From positions 189,277,548 to 189,341,547 of the forward strand of contig NC_064618.1 of assembly GCF_023898315.1 (NCBI RefSeq): a stretch of 64,000 nt of DNA. Reading direction: 5' to 3'. Under the pieces are notes generated by a model. That model was not told the DNA's origin, searched no databases, and was given only the letters and a program-made list of their open reading frames with translations. Below, piece after piece: positions 47,448 through 59,139 of the stretch (positions are counted from its first letter, which is position 1; each line of letters begins with the position of its first letter). The DNA comes from Schistocerca nitens. Its lineage: Eukaryota; Arthropoda; Insecta; Orthoptera; Acrididae. Both the position numbers and the translations under genes were made by a program.

Positions 47448-48080
47448 GCTTATGTTGGAAGGGTGTCGTTCACATGGCTAAGCTTTCTTTCGGGTGAGGT
47501 GATGGTTAACAGTGTAGAGAGCAGAACGGCCACTTTATTTCTGGCAGTTTAGAGAATGCGAAGGACCGAGATGAGATATACGGGATGATGGGTGGAGTGT
47601 TTGAGACAGCTTCCTCGCTGTAGGAGGAACCGGGAGGAATGGGTCTTAAGCAGCAAGGCGTTCGCAAGTGTCCTGTACAGGCCCGTGTTTAACAAGACAC
47701 ACGACATTACCAAGCACAGGCAGCCGCCTCAGATCTTACTAATTCCATACCGAGTCGCAACAGAATAACTTGCTAGTAATTGATCCGTGCAGGGGAGAGA
47801 GCTTCCTTGCTGCAGTTATGCGCTGTCCTGCTTTTTTTATTGACATAGATATCGATGTGCGAACAGTTATAGTTAATCAAGCCTGGAAAACTAAAACAGA
47901 ATGAAGACACCATCGAAGATAGTAAACATAAATAACATGAAATTAAGCTACCACTTCGTAGTTAGGCTTCCCAGCGACTGCGCCCACTGATGAAGATAGT
48001 TCAATAGATGATCGTTTGCAGTTCGTTCTGACCTCATCTACCACTGCCTGGAACATTCCAGCACTTGGATGGGTGTCCAT

Positions 48081-48152
48081 CTGACAATTAATTTGACATG
48101 TTGTTGATTGTAATGTAATTTAGCGTGTAGTCTTCCGAGGTGAAGGAATTGT
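48081..48152 (+). repeat. 70-bp direct repeat, copy 2
   Basis: Second copy, 700 bp from the first; similarity stops abruptly after GGAATTGT. Confidence 0.8.
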
Positions 48153-48155
48153 CGC

Positions 48156-48330
48156 CTCATTGTGAGGCAAACTAAGGACCTACTTGACTGAAAAATAACG
48201 CCTCCGGTATCTTAAACTGACATACATCCGGGAGAGCGGTGTGCTATCCACGTGCCCTACCATATCTGCGTACAGTAACGCCTGTGAAGCTGAGGATGAC
48301 ACGGCGGTCGGTCAGCTCCGTTGGTTTTTT
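48156..48330 (+). repeat. probable dispersed SINE-like repeat
   Basis: The segment with AAACTGACATACATCCGGGA and GAGGATGACACGGCGGTCGG resembles a locust dispersed repeat as I remember it. No internal promoter is clear. The call rests on recall and needs a genome copy-number check. Confidence 0.4.
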
Positions 48331-49959
48331 CAGGTGAAGGTTAGCTTAGTTTTGGAGGAGAGAGCATGCCTCGGCTTTCACAAGTAGCCCTGACAATTTT
48401 CTTCCGTGGGCCTTCCTGACAACACGATACGAGCCAGTGTAAAAACATTTTGCTTTTGTTTCCATAATGCACCAGTGCGGATAGATGTCCATCACACAGT
48501 TGTTTCGGAAACTTCTCATTTTTCTGAGGGTCAGGTTGGCTTCCATGCCAGTGTACCAGCATAAATAGTGAATTTACGTCTTGATTGGCGAGCCTACTGT
48601 GCCATCAGAGAGAATACTGGACGGTGCATGTTCGATGCCACAGTAGAGGGAGGATTGGTGGAAAAGCGTCTGTCTGTTGTAGGGAGACAGTACCGAGAAA
48701 GATGCAATTGGTGAAAAGCGCCGCTCATGCTATGCCATTGACGGATTGTGGTTTTTGAAGCAACTCCATGTTAAGTGTTCGTTTCCTGAAAATAATGAAA
48801 AGGAGCATGGGTAGTGGGTCGAGGGAGGACAGAGACAGACGACTGTTATGATTAGACTGCTAAAGTGTGAATCATAATCGGATGGGGGTGTGTTGTGTGG
48901 TAGCCGCAAGGCGACTCTGGTAGATTTTGCCATAAGGCAAACCTGAGTGACTTTTCTGACGAAGAGCCTTGGTTCGTGTGGTATTGCGATTCCATGTCTG
49001 GTTCGGAGACACATAATCTGATCCTGTGTCGAGCAGTCAGGTCACGGCATTGCAGACTCCCCATGGTGTGTGGTAAGCATTGTGCTGCTCCAGCTTGATA
49101 GATATGTTGGGCGGGGGGGGGGGGAGGGGGAGGGGGGGGAATTTCTTACATTACTGTTTTCGCCTCTTCTAACGGTAGCAGTCTTAGCTCGAGATACGTA
49201 TGACATAATCACGCGTTTGCCATTCACAATTCCTGTCAATCCAGTGAATTATTATTAGCAGTGCCACATTATAATAGGGAACCGTGGTATAGAGACATCA
49301 CCCATTCCTGACTTTAACTGCACTGCAGTACTTTAATCATTCATCCTAATTAAAAGCTATTTATCTTTTCCCATCGACTTTCACCATTGTGTTTTTCAAC
49401 AATTAACCTGTGTAATCACACTGAGCATCTGTTATTGCAGTAGAAATCCGTCCCCGTAACCATTGTAGATTAGTTTATGTGGGAGATACTCAAAGCAGTT
49501 AAAAATCTATTGTCCTGTGTCCACCTCAGGTTCACCGTCAGGGCCAAATTATTGATGAATGTTAGACCTTTAATGTGTATAATTTTATTGTGGTGTAGCT
49601 GAATGGTGGTTCCGTCACGTAGAGTGTTACATGGTGCTCCGACGTAAAGAGATCATCACCAATATAAACTCACCCGTATGACTTTTTGTAGACTGAAGTA
49701 AAGCAAGTGAAGTGTTTCGGTTTTGGTATTCCAGTATATCCTGCAATTCGTAATATAATAATACAACACAAATTCTCCATCACACTTCTGCGAATAGTCC
49801 GGAAGTTCAATGAGTACAATGCTCGCACTTCATTCAGTTTTCTGTAAGTATACAAAAAATAAAAAGGGAATAGGGTTGTCAGTTGAAGTTAATGAGGAGA
49901 AAATTCAAAAAAATGAAACATCTGGTGCTGTGTGGTACTACATATGCTTTCTTAAGCAG
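48331..49959. other. anonymous sequence with a G-rich tract
   Basis: No gene is recognised. A G-rich tract lies at 49110-49140. Confidence 0.4.
49110..49140 (+). repeat. G-rich homopurine tract
   Basis: About 30 bases of almost pure G broken by single A and C. It could form a G-quadruplex; no promoter context is visible. Confidence 0.7.
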
Positions 49960-49972
49960 TGCAACGTGCACG

Positions 49973-50170
49973 CCGGTCGAAGTGGCCGTGCGGTTAAAGG
50001 CGCTGCAGTCTGGAACCGCAAGACCGCTACCGTCGCAGGTTCGAATCCTGCCTCGGGCATGGATGTTTGTGATGTCCTTAGGTTAGTTAGGTTTAACTAG
50101 TTCTAAATTCTAGGGGACTAATGACCTCAGCAGTTGAGTCCCATAGTGCTCAGAGCCATTTGAACCATTT
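49973..50170 (+). mobile_element. tRNA-derived SINE (family A)
   Basis: Full-length plus-strand copy with a perfect 13-bp duplication, TGCAACGTGCACG, at 49960-49972 and 50171-50183. It lies about 0.8 kb upstream of the receptor exon. Confidence 0.94.
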
Positions 50171-50183
50171 TGCAACGTGCACG

Positions 50184-51003
50184 ACAGAAGTATTCAACAG
50201 GGAAAAATAAGTGTTGTCCATCCGCCGATGATCTAGTTATCAGAGATGGAGCACACGTTCGCATTGCGAAGGAATAAAGCACGCTACTAGCCGTGTTGCT
50301 TTACGTAATTCAGGAAAAGTACTGCACGCCTAAGCTTCGATGATTAGCAAAGTTCTCAAGCAGTTCGCGAGTGAAAGACGTGCTATACAGCTCTTTTATC
50401 CCTAAACTCGTTGATTACGATATTTATGATGAGAATGAGCGCCACAGTACAAATTCGTCTTGTGTAACGCCCTTAAGCGAATTTTTGTTTTTGCTGTAAT
50501 GAAACAATATTACTCATGAGTGAATGCTTCTGACCATTCTGCAAAGTATAAGAAAGGCACCGTTATTGAACTTACTTCATTGTAACGCCACAAAAGATAT
50601 CTCCAGCCGCATAAGTATTTTCTTTGTTGTGAGAATAAACAAAAGGGAAACGTAAATGGAAATAATGATGGTACGTTTATCGTTGCATCAAATTCTAAAA
50701 GCAAGCTGATTAACGACATGTACTTCCAATGCATTATCAGAATTGGATACCTCAATTAACGGGATTGTAATTTTCTGTAGCAGGCTCTTCACTCCGACAG
50801 TTTCAGTAGTGAATGACGGCTCCTTGTCAGTAGTGACTGACGGTTCCTAACGCTGTTTACTCAGCTTTTGAGCCTCGCAAGAGATAATGTAGCTACAGTA
50901 TATACATACAGGAGCTATAGTCATCAGGAACTTAAATATTTGGGCACTGCAGAGTACATCTGTGCCCGTAAAAATAAGAGTTTGACCTTAGCTAAAATCC
51001 CTG
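50184..51003. other. sequence upstream of the receptor exon
   Basis: No coding motif is seen. It should hold the 5' leader or a splice acceptor and promoter of the receptor gene, but no TATA or initiator element can be assigned with confidence. Confidence 0.35.
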
Positions 51004-51738
51004 ATGATGGTAGACAACTTATTCGGCGCCGTGAAACCACTATACTACTTGAGCAGGATATTTGGTCTGGCTCCATTTTCTTTCAATCCTAAAACCAGTA
51101 AGTTCACCTGTGCTCTGTATGACAGAATTTATCCTCTTGTACTGGTAACAGCTGCATTTGTACTGGGCGTTCTAGCCACAACAGAACGAGACGAGGCTAC
51201 GCATTTCATACCAACTGTCGACTTGAACGATATGATTGAGATAGTAATGGTTACGTCATCTGGCACACTGATTCTGCTCAAATGGTTTCTTTCCAACTAC
51301 AAGATTGTTAAAGATATTCTAAATAAGATAATCGAAATCGACGAAGTTCTCCTGACTGATTCCGTAGCGGAGTTCAGGAAAATATTCAGGATTCTTATGG
51401 TAGAAATAGCAGTGCTGGTTCCTGCGCTTCTGTTCCTCTTCGTGTGTGATTCCTGGACGTGGAAGGAGTCCATGAAGATCTTCGACCTATGCTACTTTGC
51501 TGCGCCGTATCCCTATTACGCTGTGGTCGTAATGTCAGAAACGCAGTTCTTCAACCTGGTGCTGCTGCTGAAGTGTCGCTATGCACGAGTGAACCAAAGG
51601 CTGAGATCGGTGTGGCAGAGAGCAGAGTCAGCTTCATTCCTAAAGCGGTCAACACCTTGGACGGACATGGTAGCAACCACCGACGACGGCCGCCCTAGCA
51701 GGAGACTCTTTATTGATACAGTGATGCGGCAAGCCAAG
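51004..51738 (+). CDS. gustatory receptor, first coding exon (partial gene)
   Basis: An open frame of 245 codons begins with ATG ATG at 51004 and runs to AAG at 51738, directly before GTGAGT, a good splice donor in phase 0. Reading through, the frame continues only to 51840. The protein has the layout of the N-terminal half of an insect 7tm_7 chemoreceptor: a short intracellular N-terminus with KPLYYLSRIFGLAPFSFN, then four hydrophobic segments near residues 43-60, 77-98, 128-148 and 166-190. FNLVLLLKCRYARVNQRL follows, matching the intracellular loop after TM4 in gustatory receptors (LLLK-RF--LN--L). The C-terminal TYxxxxxQF exon is not in the window, so introns must be long. Family members are ligand-gated channels in sensory dendrites; the ligand cannot be inferred. 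No stops or frameshifts are present, so the gene may be functional. An odorant-receptor assignment is less likely. Confidence 0.82.
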
Positions 51739-51744
51739 GTGAGT
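51739..51744 (+). promoter_or_regulatory. splice donor of the receptor exon
   Basis: GTGAGT directly follows codon 245 and sits where similarity to receptor sequence ends. Confidence 0.7.
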
Positions 51745-51840
51745 CTGGTATATTTCCAGCCATGCTGTGATAAAGTCCTGAGTTCAAACCTGTCTGCCGG
51801 GTGTCCCAGAAATGCTGCAACAGAATTAAGGGGGTTGTAG

Positions 51841-52779
51841 ATGGTGTCTTGAGGAACAAATCAGGGATAGAACTCGTGTCTGGAAACGTCATCCAATGAT
51901 GCTAGAGGGCGCCCATATTACAGGAGCCACCGCCAGCCATTAGGCCACCCCTCTTGCAGAAAATGTGAGTCTTTACACTAACTGGCAACAGGGGAAACTT
52001 TCTGCAATGTTGTTATTCAGTGATGATGACTGATTGCCACGATGGCCAATGAAGAAGATGGAGCTGTCTACTGCCTAGAAAGGCCTTGTCTCTTATGAAT
52101 CTGATCTTCGTTGCCTCAGTGGAGGACAGTTTTGGGCAAGGGTTTCCTTCTACAGTTTATTTCTCTCCTGGAACCCCCTACAATAATGAATGTTTTTCGG
52201 TATTCAGGAGAAAAATAGATTGCAGATGGGAAATTGTCTCCAGAACCGTCACCCACCGGCGCATTCATAGGAGACAAGCCTTTCTAGGCACCAGGTAGAT
52301 CCATCTTCTCCACTGGCGATCAGTCGCGTTCACTGAATAACAAACAATATTGCAAGACCTTCCGCATACGGTCCGCCGTCATGCAGTCACATTTGCCGCA
52401 AATTCGTGGCCTCGTGGCAAGGGACACATATAACTTCGCCGCACTGCAGCGACATTGCATGACCTTTCCGGAGAAAGGTTTTTGTCCTCCATTTATTCCT
52501 GAAGACACCCTCTTCTAACCCTTGGAGTTCGTGGCAAGATTTCTTGGATATCCTGCATACACCAAATTGAAGCTCGTTGTTTACAGAAACCTCGTTGTAA
52601 GGCTACCTTGAAGCTGGTCTTCTCGCTAGTTTATCCAGCGCTAGTGGGAGAGTATTTGCCTCTGCATATCCAACTACATGAAACTGTTAATTGTAGCCAA
52701 TTCATTACCATTTGACCTCTCTTTGACTATTCCTTAACGCCTTAGCATGTGCCCTGGGAAGCTCTCCCTTCTTTTATCT
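51841..52779. other. presumed intron sequence
   Basis: No exon or known repeat is recognised. If the receptor gene is intact, this belongs to its first long intron. Confidence 0.4.
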
Positions 52780-53135
52780 AGTTTCTGCCATAATTTTTCT
52801 CTCCCCTCAGTGAGGTTCAGTACCCCTTCCTTTCATAGCCAGTCTACACAAATGATCTTCACCTGTGTACATTACTCCATCGTTCCTAAAGCTTCTGTTC
52901 TCTTGCTGCCTGCACTATATACTATCAATTTCTTTTCAAGGCAAAGCATTTCCTAAAACTTAACATATTTGCGTATTTCGTTAAAGCTTTTCCTGCTATT
53001 TCCAGTCTGCATTTTACATTGTATTTACTACTACCATCGTTAGGCCCTCTGTTGCCTCGATAGAAAACTGGCTCTGCAATCTTTTGTCCCTTTTCCTAAC
53101 TGCTTCCTCCTGCAACACTTACTTCAATTAGGACG
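52780..53135 (-). pseudogene. old endonuclease-RT LINE fragment
   Basis: The DNA matches in outline the 3' part of the 15702 LINE: the CAGTGAGGTTCAGTACCCC and TTTCCAGTCTGCATTTTACA blocks correspond. No frame survives. It is the most decayed member of this family in the window. Confidence 0.5.
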
Positions 53136-53361
53136 CTTAACGGCAAGGAATCGCACTGTTTCCAGTTCTGACATGAAACTATTAAAATTTAGTGTTTTCA
53201 TATTGTCGATAGCTGTTTCATGTGATCAAGTACTTTAACTTGGGAAAGCAAAATAGCAATAGACATACTGTAGAAACGTGTTTCCTACTAATAGTGATCT
53301 CTAATCACTTCTTACTGACAAATGTGTCACTTTGGTGCGGAATGTCGACATAAAGTATTCT

Positions 53362-53545
53362 GGGTGTGGTACCGCGTCATAATGTATAAAACTACTGCTG
53401 CTGGAGAAAAACCAACGTTTCGGCCACGGCGGTAGCGGCCTTCTTCTGGGTCTACAGGTGCGTTCTAGCTATGCAGTGTCCCTTATACTTTGTTGTTTCT
53501 GTCTGTTCAACGCACTTGCCATTACGTCATAATTTTAAAAAGATA
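53362..53545 (-). repeat. PLE terminal repeat, left copy
   Basis: This segment is an inverted copy of about 62315-62706 (excluding the SINE there). Both contain CTACTGCTGCTGGAG and AACCAACGTTTCGG. On the minus strand it carries CAGAAGA (53448-53442), a GGCC-GGCC stem and GAAAC, a hammerhead-like arrangement in which the conserved U of CUGANGA is A. Confidence 0.8.
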
Positions 53546-53930
53546 GTTCCATTGGTCACCTAAGAAAGAAAGAGAATGAACTTCATTTTAGTAGGCTGTT
53601 GCGGTGGAGGGAGAACGTAACCTCTGTTGTCTACCGGCTCTTGTGTTATGTGCCATGATTGGTGGTCACTGTCGAATGAGAAGTTGGATCCTCTGTACGA
53701 AATGCTGGACGTCGGCCGCGCACCGGCGGATACTCGCCGGTAGTGCTCGTGCCTCATGTTGACAGTGCGGTCTGCTGGGTTCTGGTTGCTGGCAGCCAAG
53801 ATGAGGCACGCCTATTTACGTTATTAGATTGTTTAAGTATTTCGATGGCGTCTCTGATTTTGCGTTTCGTCATAACCGGTTGCTTTACCAACACACAGGC
53901 TTCGCTGAATTTTATTTCTTTTCCGCAGTC

Positions 53931-54155
53931 TTACCGATGTTCTGTCACTGCAGATTTGTTGTGTTGCGATAGACGAATATAACGTTCGTTTTCCCGAATG
54001 CGCGTTGCTATTGGCCTTCCAGTCTCCCCGATATATGCCTCGCCACATTCGAATTCCACCTTGTCCACGCCTGCAGTGTCTAATGCATCCACCTTGTCCT
54101 TGGTGGAGCCTAGCACGCTATGGATCCTGCGACCACTATAGAAGACAGGCTGCAC
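53931..54155 (-). pseudogene. GIY-YIG endonuclease segment of the PLE
   Basis: The frame reads VEFECGEAYIGETGRPIATR, then RENERYIRLSQHNKSAVTEH. This matches the PLE-type GIY-YIG nuclease: the YIGETGR block with its arginine and the NKSAV-EH block with the metal-site region. The upstream CxxC part is only partly kept (FECG). A stop after TEHR and frame changes on both sides separate it from the RT. In active PLEs this domain nicks the target DNA. Confidence 0.82.
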
Positions 54156-54403
54156 CCCAACCAGGGGAAAGGTCTTTGCTTATTCGATCAATAATACTTT
54201 TTCACATAAGGTAAGCGCACTGTTGGCTGCAGTTTGTCTATTTATTGCTTATCTTTCTTGCTTGTGTTCGTCGACAAGGCTGTGTGAATCGAATTATGGC
54301 TGTAGCCATTGGGTAGAAACATGGTGTGTAGCCTTTTAAGCTTAGGTGCTATGCTTTCAGCAAAGAACGAATGACCGAGTTCTTCTGGGCTGGGTGGTGG
54401 CAG

Positions 54404-54957
54404 TGAAACTTCCCCTTTAGAAAAATTTATACACGACTGTGCTTAAACTGACACACAATATCTTGTTAGCGCAACGCAATCTGACTTTCGATAATCCCTA
54501 CAAAAGAATGGGCCCTGACTAACATTAAACTATACCTTTCACAAATCACTTACCTCACAAAAATCTTCGCTACTCAAGCTACTGCAATACAGCGAGCGCC
54601 ACTACTGCCAGCTAAATAAAAGATTCAATGTACTGAAGGCACTAACTACTGATAGGCATAGTTAGCAAATGAAAGATTTTAACAGAGAACAAACAATGTA
54701 TTTACCTTAATAGTCATAATACATATAGCAGTTCATGACAAATTACAAAACTCCGCCATCTCTCTCCCCACATCCACCACTGCTGGCGGCTCACCTCCAA
54801 CTGAGCAACGCTACGCGCTGTTCACAGCCAGCTGCCTAACACTACAATGGCGAGTATTACAACAATGCAAAGCAGCCACAGACTGCACACAGCACAGCCA
54901 GTGATTTTCATACAGAGGTGGCGTTACCAATAAAAAAACCTAAACAGCCTACTTACA
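54404..54957 (-). repeat. 3' LTR
   Basis: 554 bp, at the element's 3' side. It is nearly identical to the right LTR. On the element strand it contains GAGGTAAGTG, a possible splice donor, and no clear TATA box. Confidence 0.93.
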
Positions 54958-54976
54958 TAGCCCCCATGCTCCCCAC
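54958..54976 (-). promoter_or_regulatory. polypurine tract
   Basis: On the element strand GTGGGGAGCATGGGGGC lies two bases upstream of the 3' LTR, the expected place for the plus-strand primer. Confidence 0.7.
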
Positions 54977-57900
54977 AAAAAATTTTACAAATTGGTTTGG
55001 GCAGTGGCCAATACATATTTGTTAAAATTTTTCATAATCGTAATTACAATAACAAAGAAATCAAATGCACACACTTATTGATACAATGTTGGTCAAAAGC
55101 TAAAATTTTCTCACAGTCCATAAAGACAGTCCTGATCATTCATCACATTGTAGTGTTTTTCTCAAAGTCTGAGCAGTAAAAGAAAATTCACACGGAAGTA
55201 GTGGATTTCCATGCAGCCTTGAAGAAGTAGCGTTGTCCTTCCAACGGAAAGACAGTGCTGACTCTTGACATGCTGACAGGTAATGGGCCACAACAGAGCA
55301 AACCCACAGCGGAGTCAGTCGAAGTTTTGAAGAGTATTGGTGGGTAGGTCATCACAGAGCAGACCCACTGTAGTCCTGGTAGAGATTACGGTATTGGTGG
55401 GCCACCAGAGGTGCAGACCCACTGCAGTCCTTGTAGAAATAATGGTATTGATGGATCATCAAAGATGCAGACCCACTGTAGTCCTTGTAGAGATGGCCAG
55501 CAGCCATCCGTTGTGACTGTGCGGGTGCACAATCACCATTGAAGAGTCTTGCGGATAATATAGCAAGTCCATAACCACCACTTGTGCACTCACAAAGTTT
55601 TTGGAATTGCCCTTAGAACCAGCAATGCTGTTATCCAGTCCCTTGCTGAATTATTAACACACGTGCAAACACTAACAGTCCCTACTTCTCACATATTGTC
55701 CATATACTATGACCAACAGAAACGTGTGCAGTGAAATGATACTTAATTTGAAGAACTGGTGTCAATTAGAATATTATAACATAAGAATACAATTACAAAG
55801 GTACAAAATACATTATTAAAGAACATAACAATACAGATAACATTTGTAGTAATAGGGGCTTTACAAAAGAATAGAAATAAACATATACATCAGTGTTACA
55901 GGAATTATGACATAAGTAAACACATAAAGATCAGAAGAACTTTTGAAACATCACCTTCACATATGAGCAACAAACCAGAATAAATAATGTCTAAACATCT
56001 TTACAAAGTAAATAACATAGTATTAGAAATATTCTACAACTTAGGTCTTATCAGATAAACAACTAAAGACAGGAAGTACACAAATACACAAGGGTACACA
56101 AACACATAGCATAATAATACAAAAGGAAAGGACAGGGTTTGTTTTACTGCAGTATTTTGCAAACAAAACTTTCTTTACTTCTCGGAGATCTCCCTTCATT
56201 CATCATTATTCCCAAAAAGTCCTATTTATACCTCTTTTCTGTATTCTAACCATATTTCTTTCAAAATAATTATGGCTCATTGTACAATACTCATTTTGGC
56301 CTAAATCGTTTTCATATAACTTTCAATGCATTCTTTCCCTATTTCCATAGTTAGGTTCTTATATAGTCTACCCCTCTTAAGCTAACTTAAATCTACTGAG
56401 CTCAGATGCTAAACTAAGGGACGAGGCAATGCAGCAGCACAAAACAATTAACACAAACAGCAATGATCAAAAAGACAAATGGAGAAGCAAGCAGCATAAA
56501 TTACAACTAATATAAGGCAATGAGCAGCAAACAAGAAAAATAAATCAGTAGTAAAACTGGCTTAGAAGAGTAACACAAATTAAAATTCAGTAGCACTATT
56601 CCTGGCAAACAGCATAACTTATACCTAAACATGACAAAGTTCAAGCAGAAAAAGTATTACACTAAAAATGGCCATGTCTTATACCTATGTCACATCTTAA
56701 CACTAGAGTGATGCATCACGAGAACTTACACTAGCAGATAAGTTACCAAATCGTAAAGAAATTATTTATGCAAGTCCTGTGAAGGGAAATGTCTATTTAT
56801 GTGCCCTCGTTTTCTTGGAAGTAGATCACAAAACTATTATTTACTGGATCTGTAGACAGAAAATATTTATATTAGTACATCTATAAAATTTTATTTTAAC
56901 CAATGCTGCAGTGCAGCTAGAAACTAGATATTAAACAAAATGAGTAAACACATACATAAAGCAAGCCATATGGCATTTCTCTCAATTAGCAAGACAGTAG
57001 CCGTGAAATGTTTCTCATCGTTTCATTAGGCATTTTAGGAAATATCATAAATTAAGAGTTCCACAGTGTAATCATATGTTTTCAAGTTCGACCGTGTCGT
57101 TTTTGCGATGCTTTCTACAAAGGAACGTCAATAGCGAGGATAATGGCCTCCCTTTTTTTTTTCTACCTGTGCCACTGAAAAGGGCTCGCAATAATGGCTT
57201 TTTCTCCAGGCGTCTGACACAGCTGGGTGCCCGCGGCGCATTACATGCAGGTGGTCACTTAACTTTCGTACGGAAATATTTACAACAGCAGTTTCCGATA
57301 CAGTGACAGTCTCATATAAAAATATTTCACAGGTCAAGAATTTGCATTACAAATCTGTAGAAACAAAATCCTATTGATATAACAGAGTCCAAAAAAATTT
57401 TCGTCGGCATTGTGATACATTCACGCATTTACACACATTTCATAACTCTTAAAGTACGATTCTTGGTTTCCAACATCCTTTTCCACACTCATTATTCCTT
57501 ACCTTATTCGTCGACACTTCTACAATATTTCATCGTAACAGATATGTAGCATAATCAAATAACTCATATAGCATCAGCTTACTGATCATAAACATACCGC
57601 AACAGCATAATACACATCATCATCGTAATAATAACATCATAAACCTCAGCCAAATCTCAAAATCGTCGTAGCTTCCTCCAATAGTTTCAAAACCTAAAAA
57701 AAATTCTCTGCTCATTTCAAAAGTGTCATCTACCTGAAACGTACCTTAAAAATCAGGAGCTCATACCAAATACATCATTCAAAGCTCTCATAGTATCACA
57801 ATGGTTCCGAAAAAATATGAACAATTCACAAAGTACAGACAAAATACAATTTCGTAAGTGTGAAATTATCCAACTGTGTAATTACATAAACATCTGTCAC

Positions 57901-59139
57901 TGCCGTAGTAAAAACGTTTGTCTCTCTCAGTTAAATGATCAGATAGCTGTGTAATTTGTGTGTTAGAGAAATATGGTACCGATGTGTAAAGTTGTATAAG
58001 CAAATACCATATTAGCTAGGGCTCCTTGTGCTTGCCAAACACATGGTACACAAAGTAAACGTGTACCCCCCTGAGGATTAATGTAATTATACCCTCAGGT
58101 GTTACAGATTACAGCAATGGAATGAAATGTATCACGGAAAACCTTTGTATCATTGTTCTTCAAATACCTTAAAAAAATAGATGTTGTAAGTACAAAATTA
58201 ATCACTCAAATACGTGTACTGTAGCGCTAAACTGTGCATCTTGTTGTAAGATAATCTCTGTGGAAGTGTCGTAGTTGTTGTCCTCCGAAAGCTAAGTTCT
58301 GCAGAAGTCAATGTACTTACCTCATGATAAACAAAAGTGAAATGCTTTGCGTATAGATATCTTAGTTATTACGCTTATTGCCATGATGTAACGTATTGTT
58401 GTGCCACGAAAAACGCTGTCTCATTGTTGCTATACCACAAAAGTTACTACTAAAACATGTTTTTCTTTCCAGAAGAATTCAGAAAACTGTGCAGATATAA
58501 AACAGATACACCGCAAAAGCAACATTGTAAATTGTCACTCATTAGTAGCGTCGTGTTAAAATCGTGTAGCTATCACATAAACTAACCACTGTGTCATCTA
58601 GTATCTCTCAGAAAGCACTTTAAATTCAGAATGTATTTTCAAATAAACCAAAATGTTGCATTAAAATCTCATTAGCAGTACTAGTATATGTTCTAAGTAT
58701 GTGAGCCTTATAGTCGTTACGTAATCGTGCGACAAACAAGCAAGAATGCACACACACAATAACACTGTGTCGTCTGTTCACAATAACAATGCATTCGTAA
58801 TTTCTGTTTAAATAAGTTCTCTTGGTTCTTGACTGAATATTTAACTTCAAACATTGTTGCATGTTAGCAGTTTCTTAAGTCTGACAATGCATACTAGAAA
58901 TGTGAAGTGAAACGTTTTATGGCAAAGACAAAGTTAAAAAGCAGATTTTCTATCAATAAACGGTTTTACATGTGAAATGTGGTGTAAACCTTTACTCTTC
59001 CTAGTGCACAGAGTTTCAACTTCAAAGCAATTGTCATGTTTTATACGTCGGTGTGGAATGCTAAATCTTTTCTCAAGGCTAGCGTCTTATGTTATTTTTC
59101 TCTGAGCCAGCCGGCGCACGCGGCTGCCTGCTGTGCGAG
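54977..59139 (-). other. non-coding interior of the LTR element
   Basis: A 4.2-kb AT-rich stretch without any long frame or retroviral-type motif. Apart from the tandem repeat at 55334-55498 it is anonymous. It occupies the position where pol would lie. Confidence 0.7.
55334..55498. repeat. minisatellite within the LTR element
   Basis: About three copies of a 54-57-bp unit, each with TATTGGTGG or TATTGATGG, then GCAGACCCACTG and AGTCCTTGTAGA. A weaker fourth copy may precede it near 55270. Confidence 0.8.

Larger units (their letters stand above)
44413..48155. other. anonymous sequence, 3.7 kb
   Basis: No gene is recognised. It holds an AAT-rich microsatellite (46125-46170) and the first copy of a 70-bp direct repeat (47378-47447). 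The first few hundred bases may be the upstream part of the interrupted PLE, but no motif proves it. Confidence 0.4.
53345..54403 (-). mobile_element. Penelope-like element, 3' part with GIY-YIG
   Basis: Minus-strand element whose 3' end is at 53345 (TCGACATAAAGTATTCTGGG on the plus strand). It retains the end of the RT region (ELGHSFFAESIAPKLKRLH, then TMFLPNGYSHNSIHTAL), a GIY-YIG segment and a terminal repeat. Its upstream side is cut by the LTR element at 54404. Confidence 0.83.

Noticed and set aside
51739-54400. second exon of the receptor gene
   Set aside because: No hydrophobic segment followed by TYxxxxxQF-type sequence was found on the plus strand; the frames present belong to LINE and PLE remnants.
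57128-57337. small gene within the LTR element
   Set aside because: A short frame on one strand overlaps an equal frame on the other, with no retroviral or host motif.
54977-59139. cryptic pol remnants
   Set aside because: I looked for DTG, YxDD, RNase H and integrase HHCC/DDE-type strings on both strands and recognised none; a profile search would be decisive.
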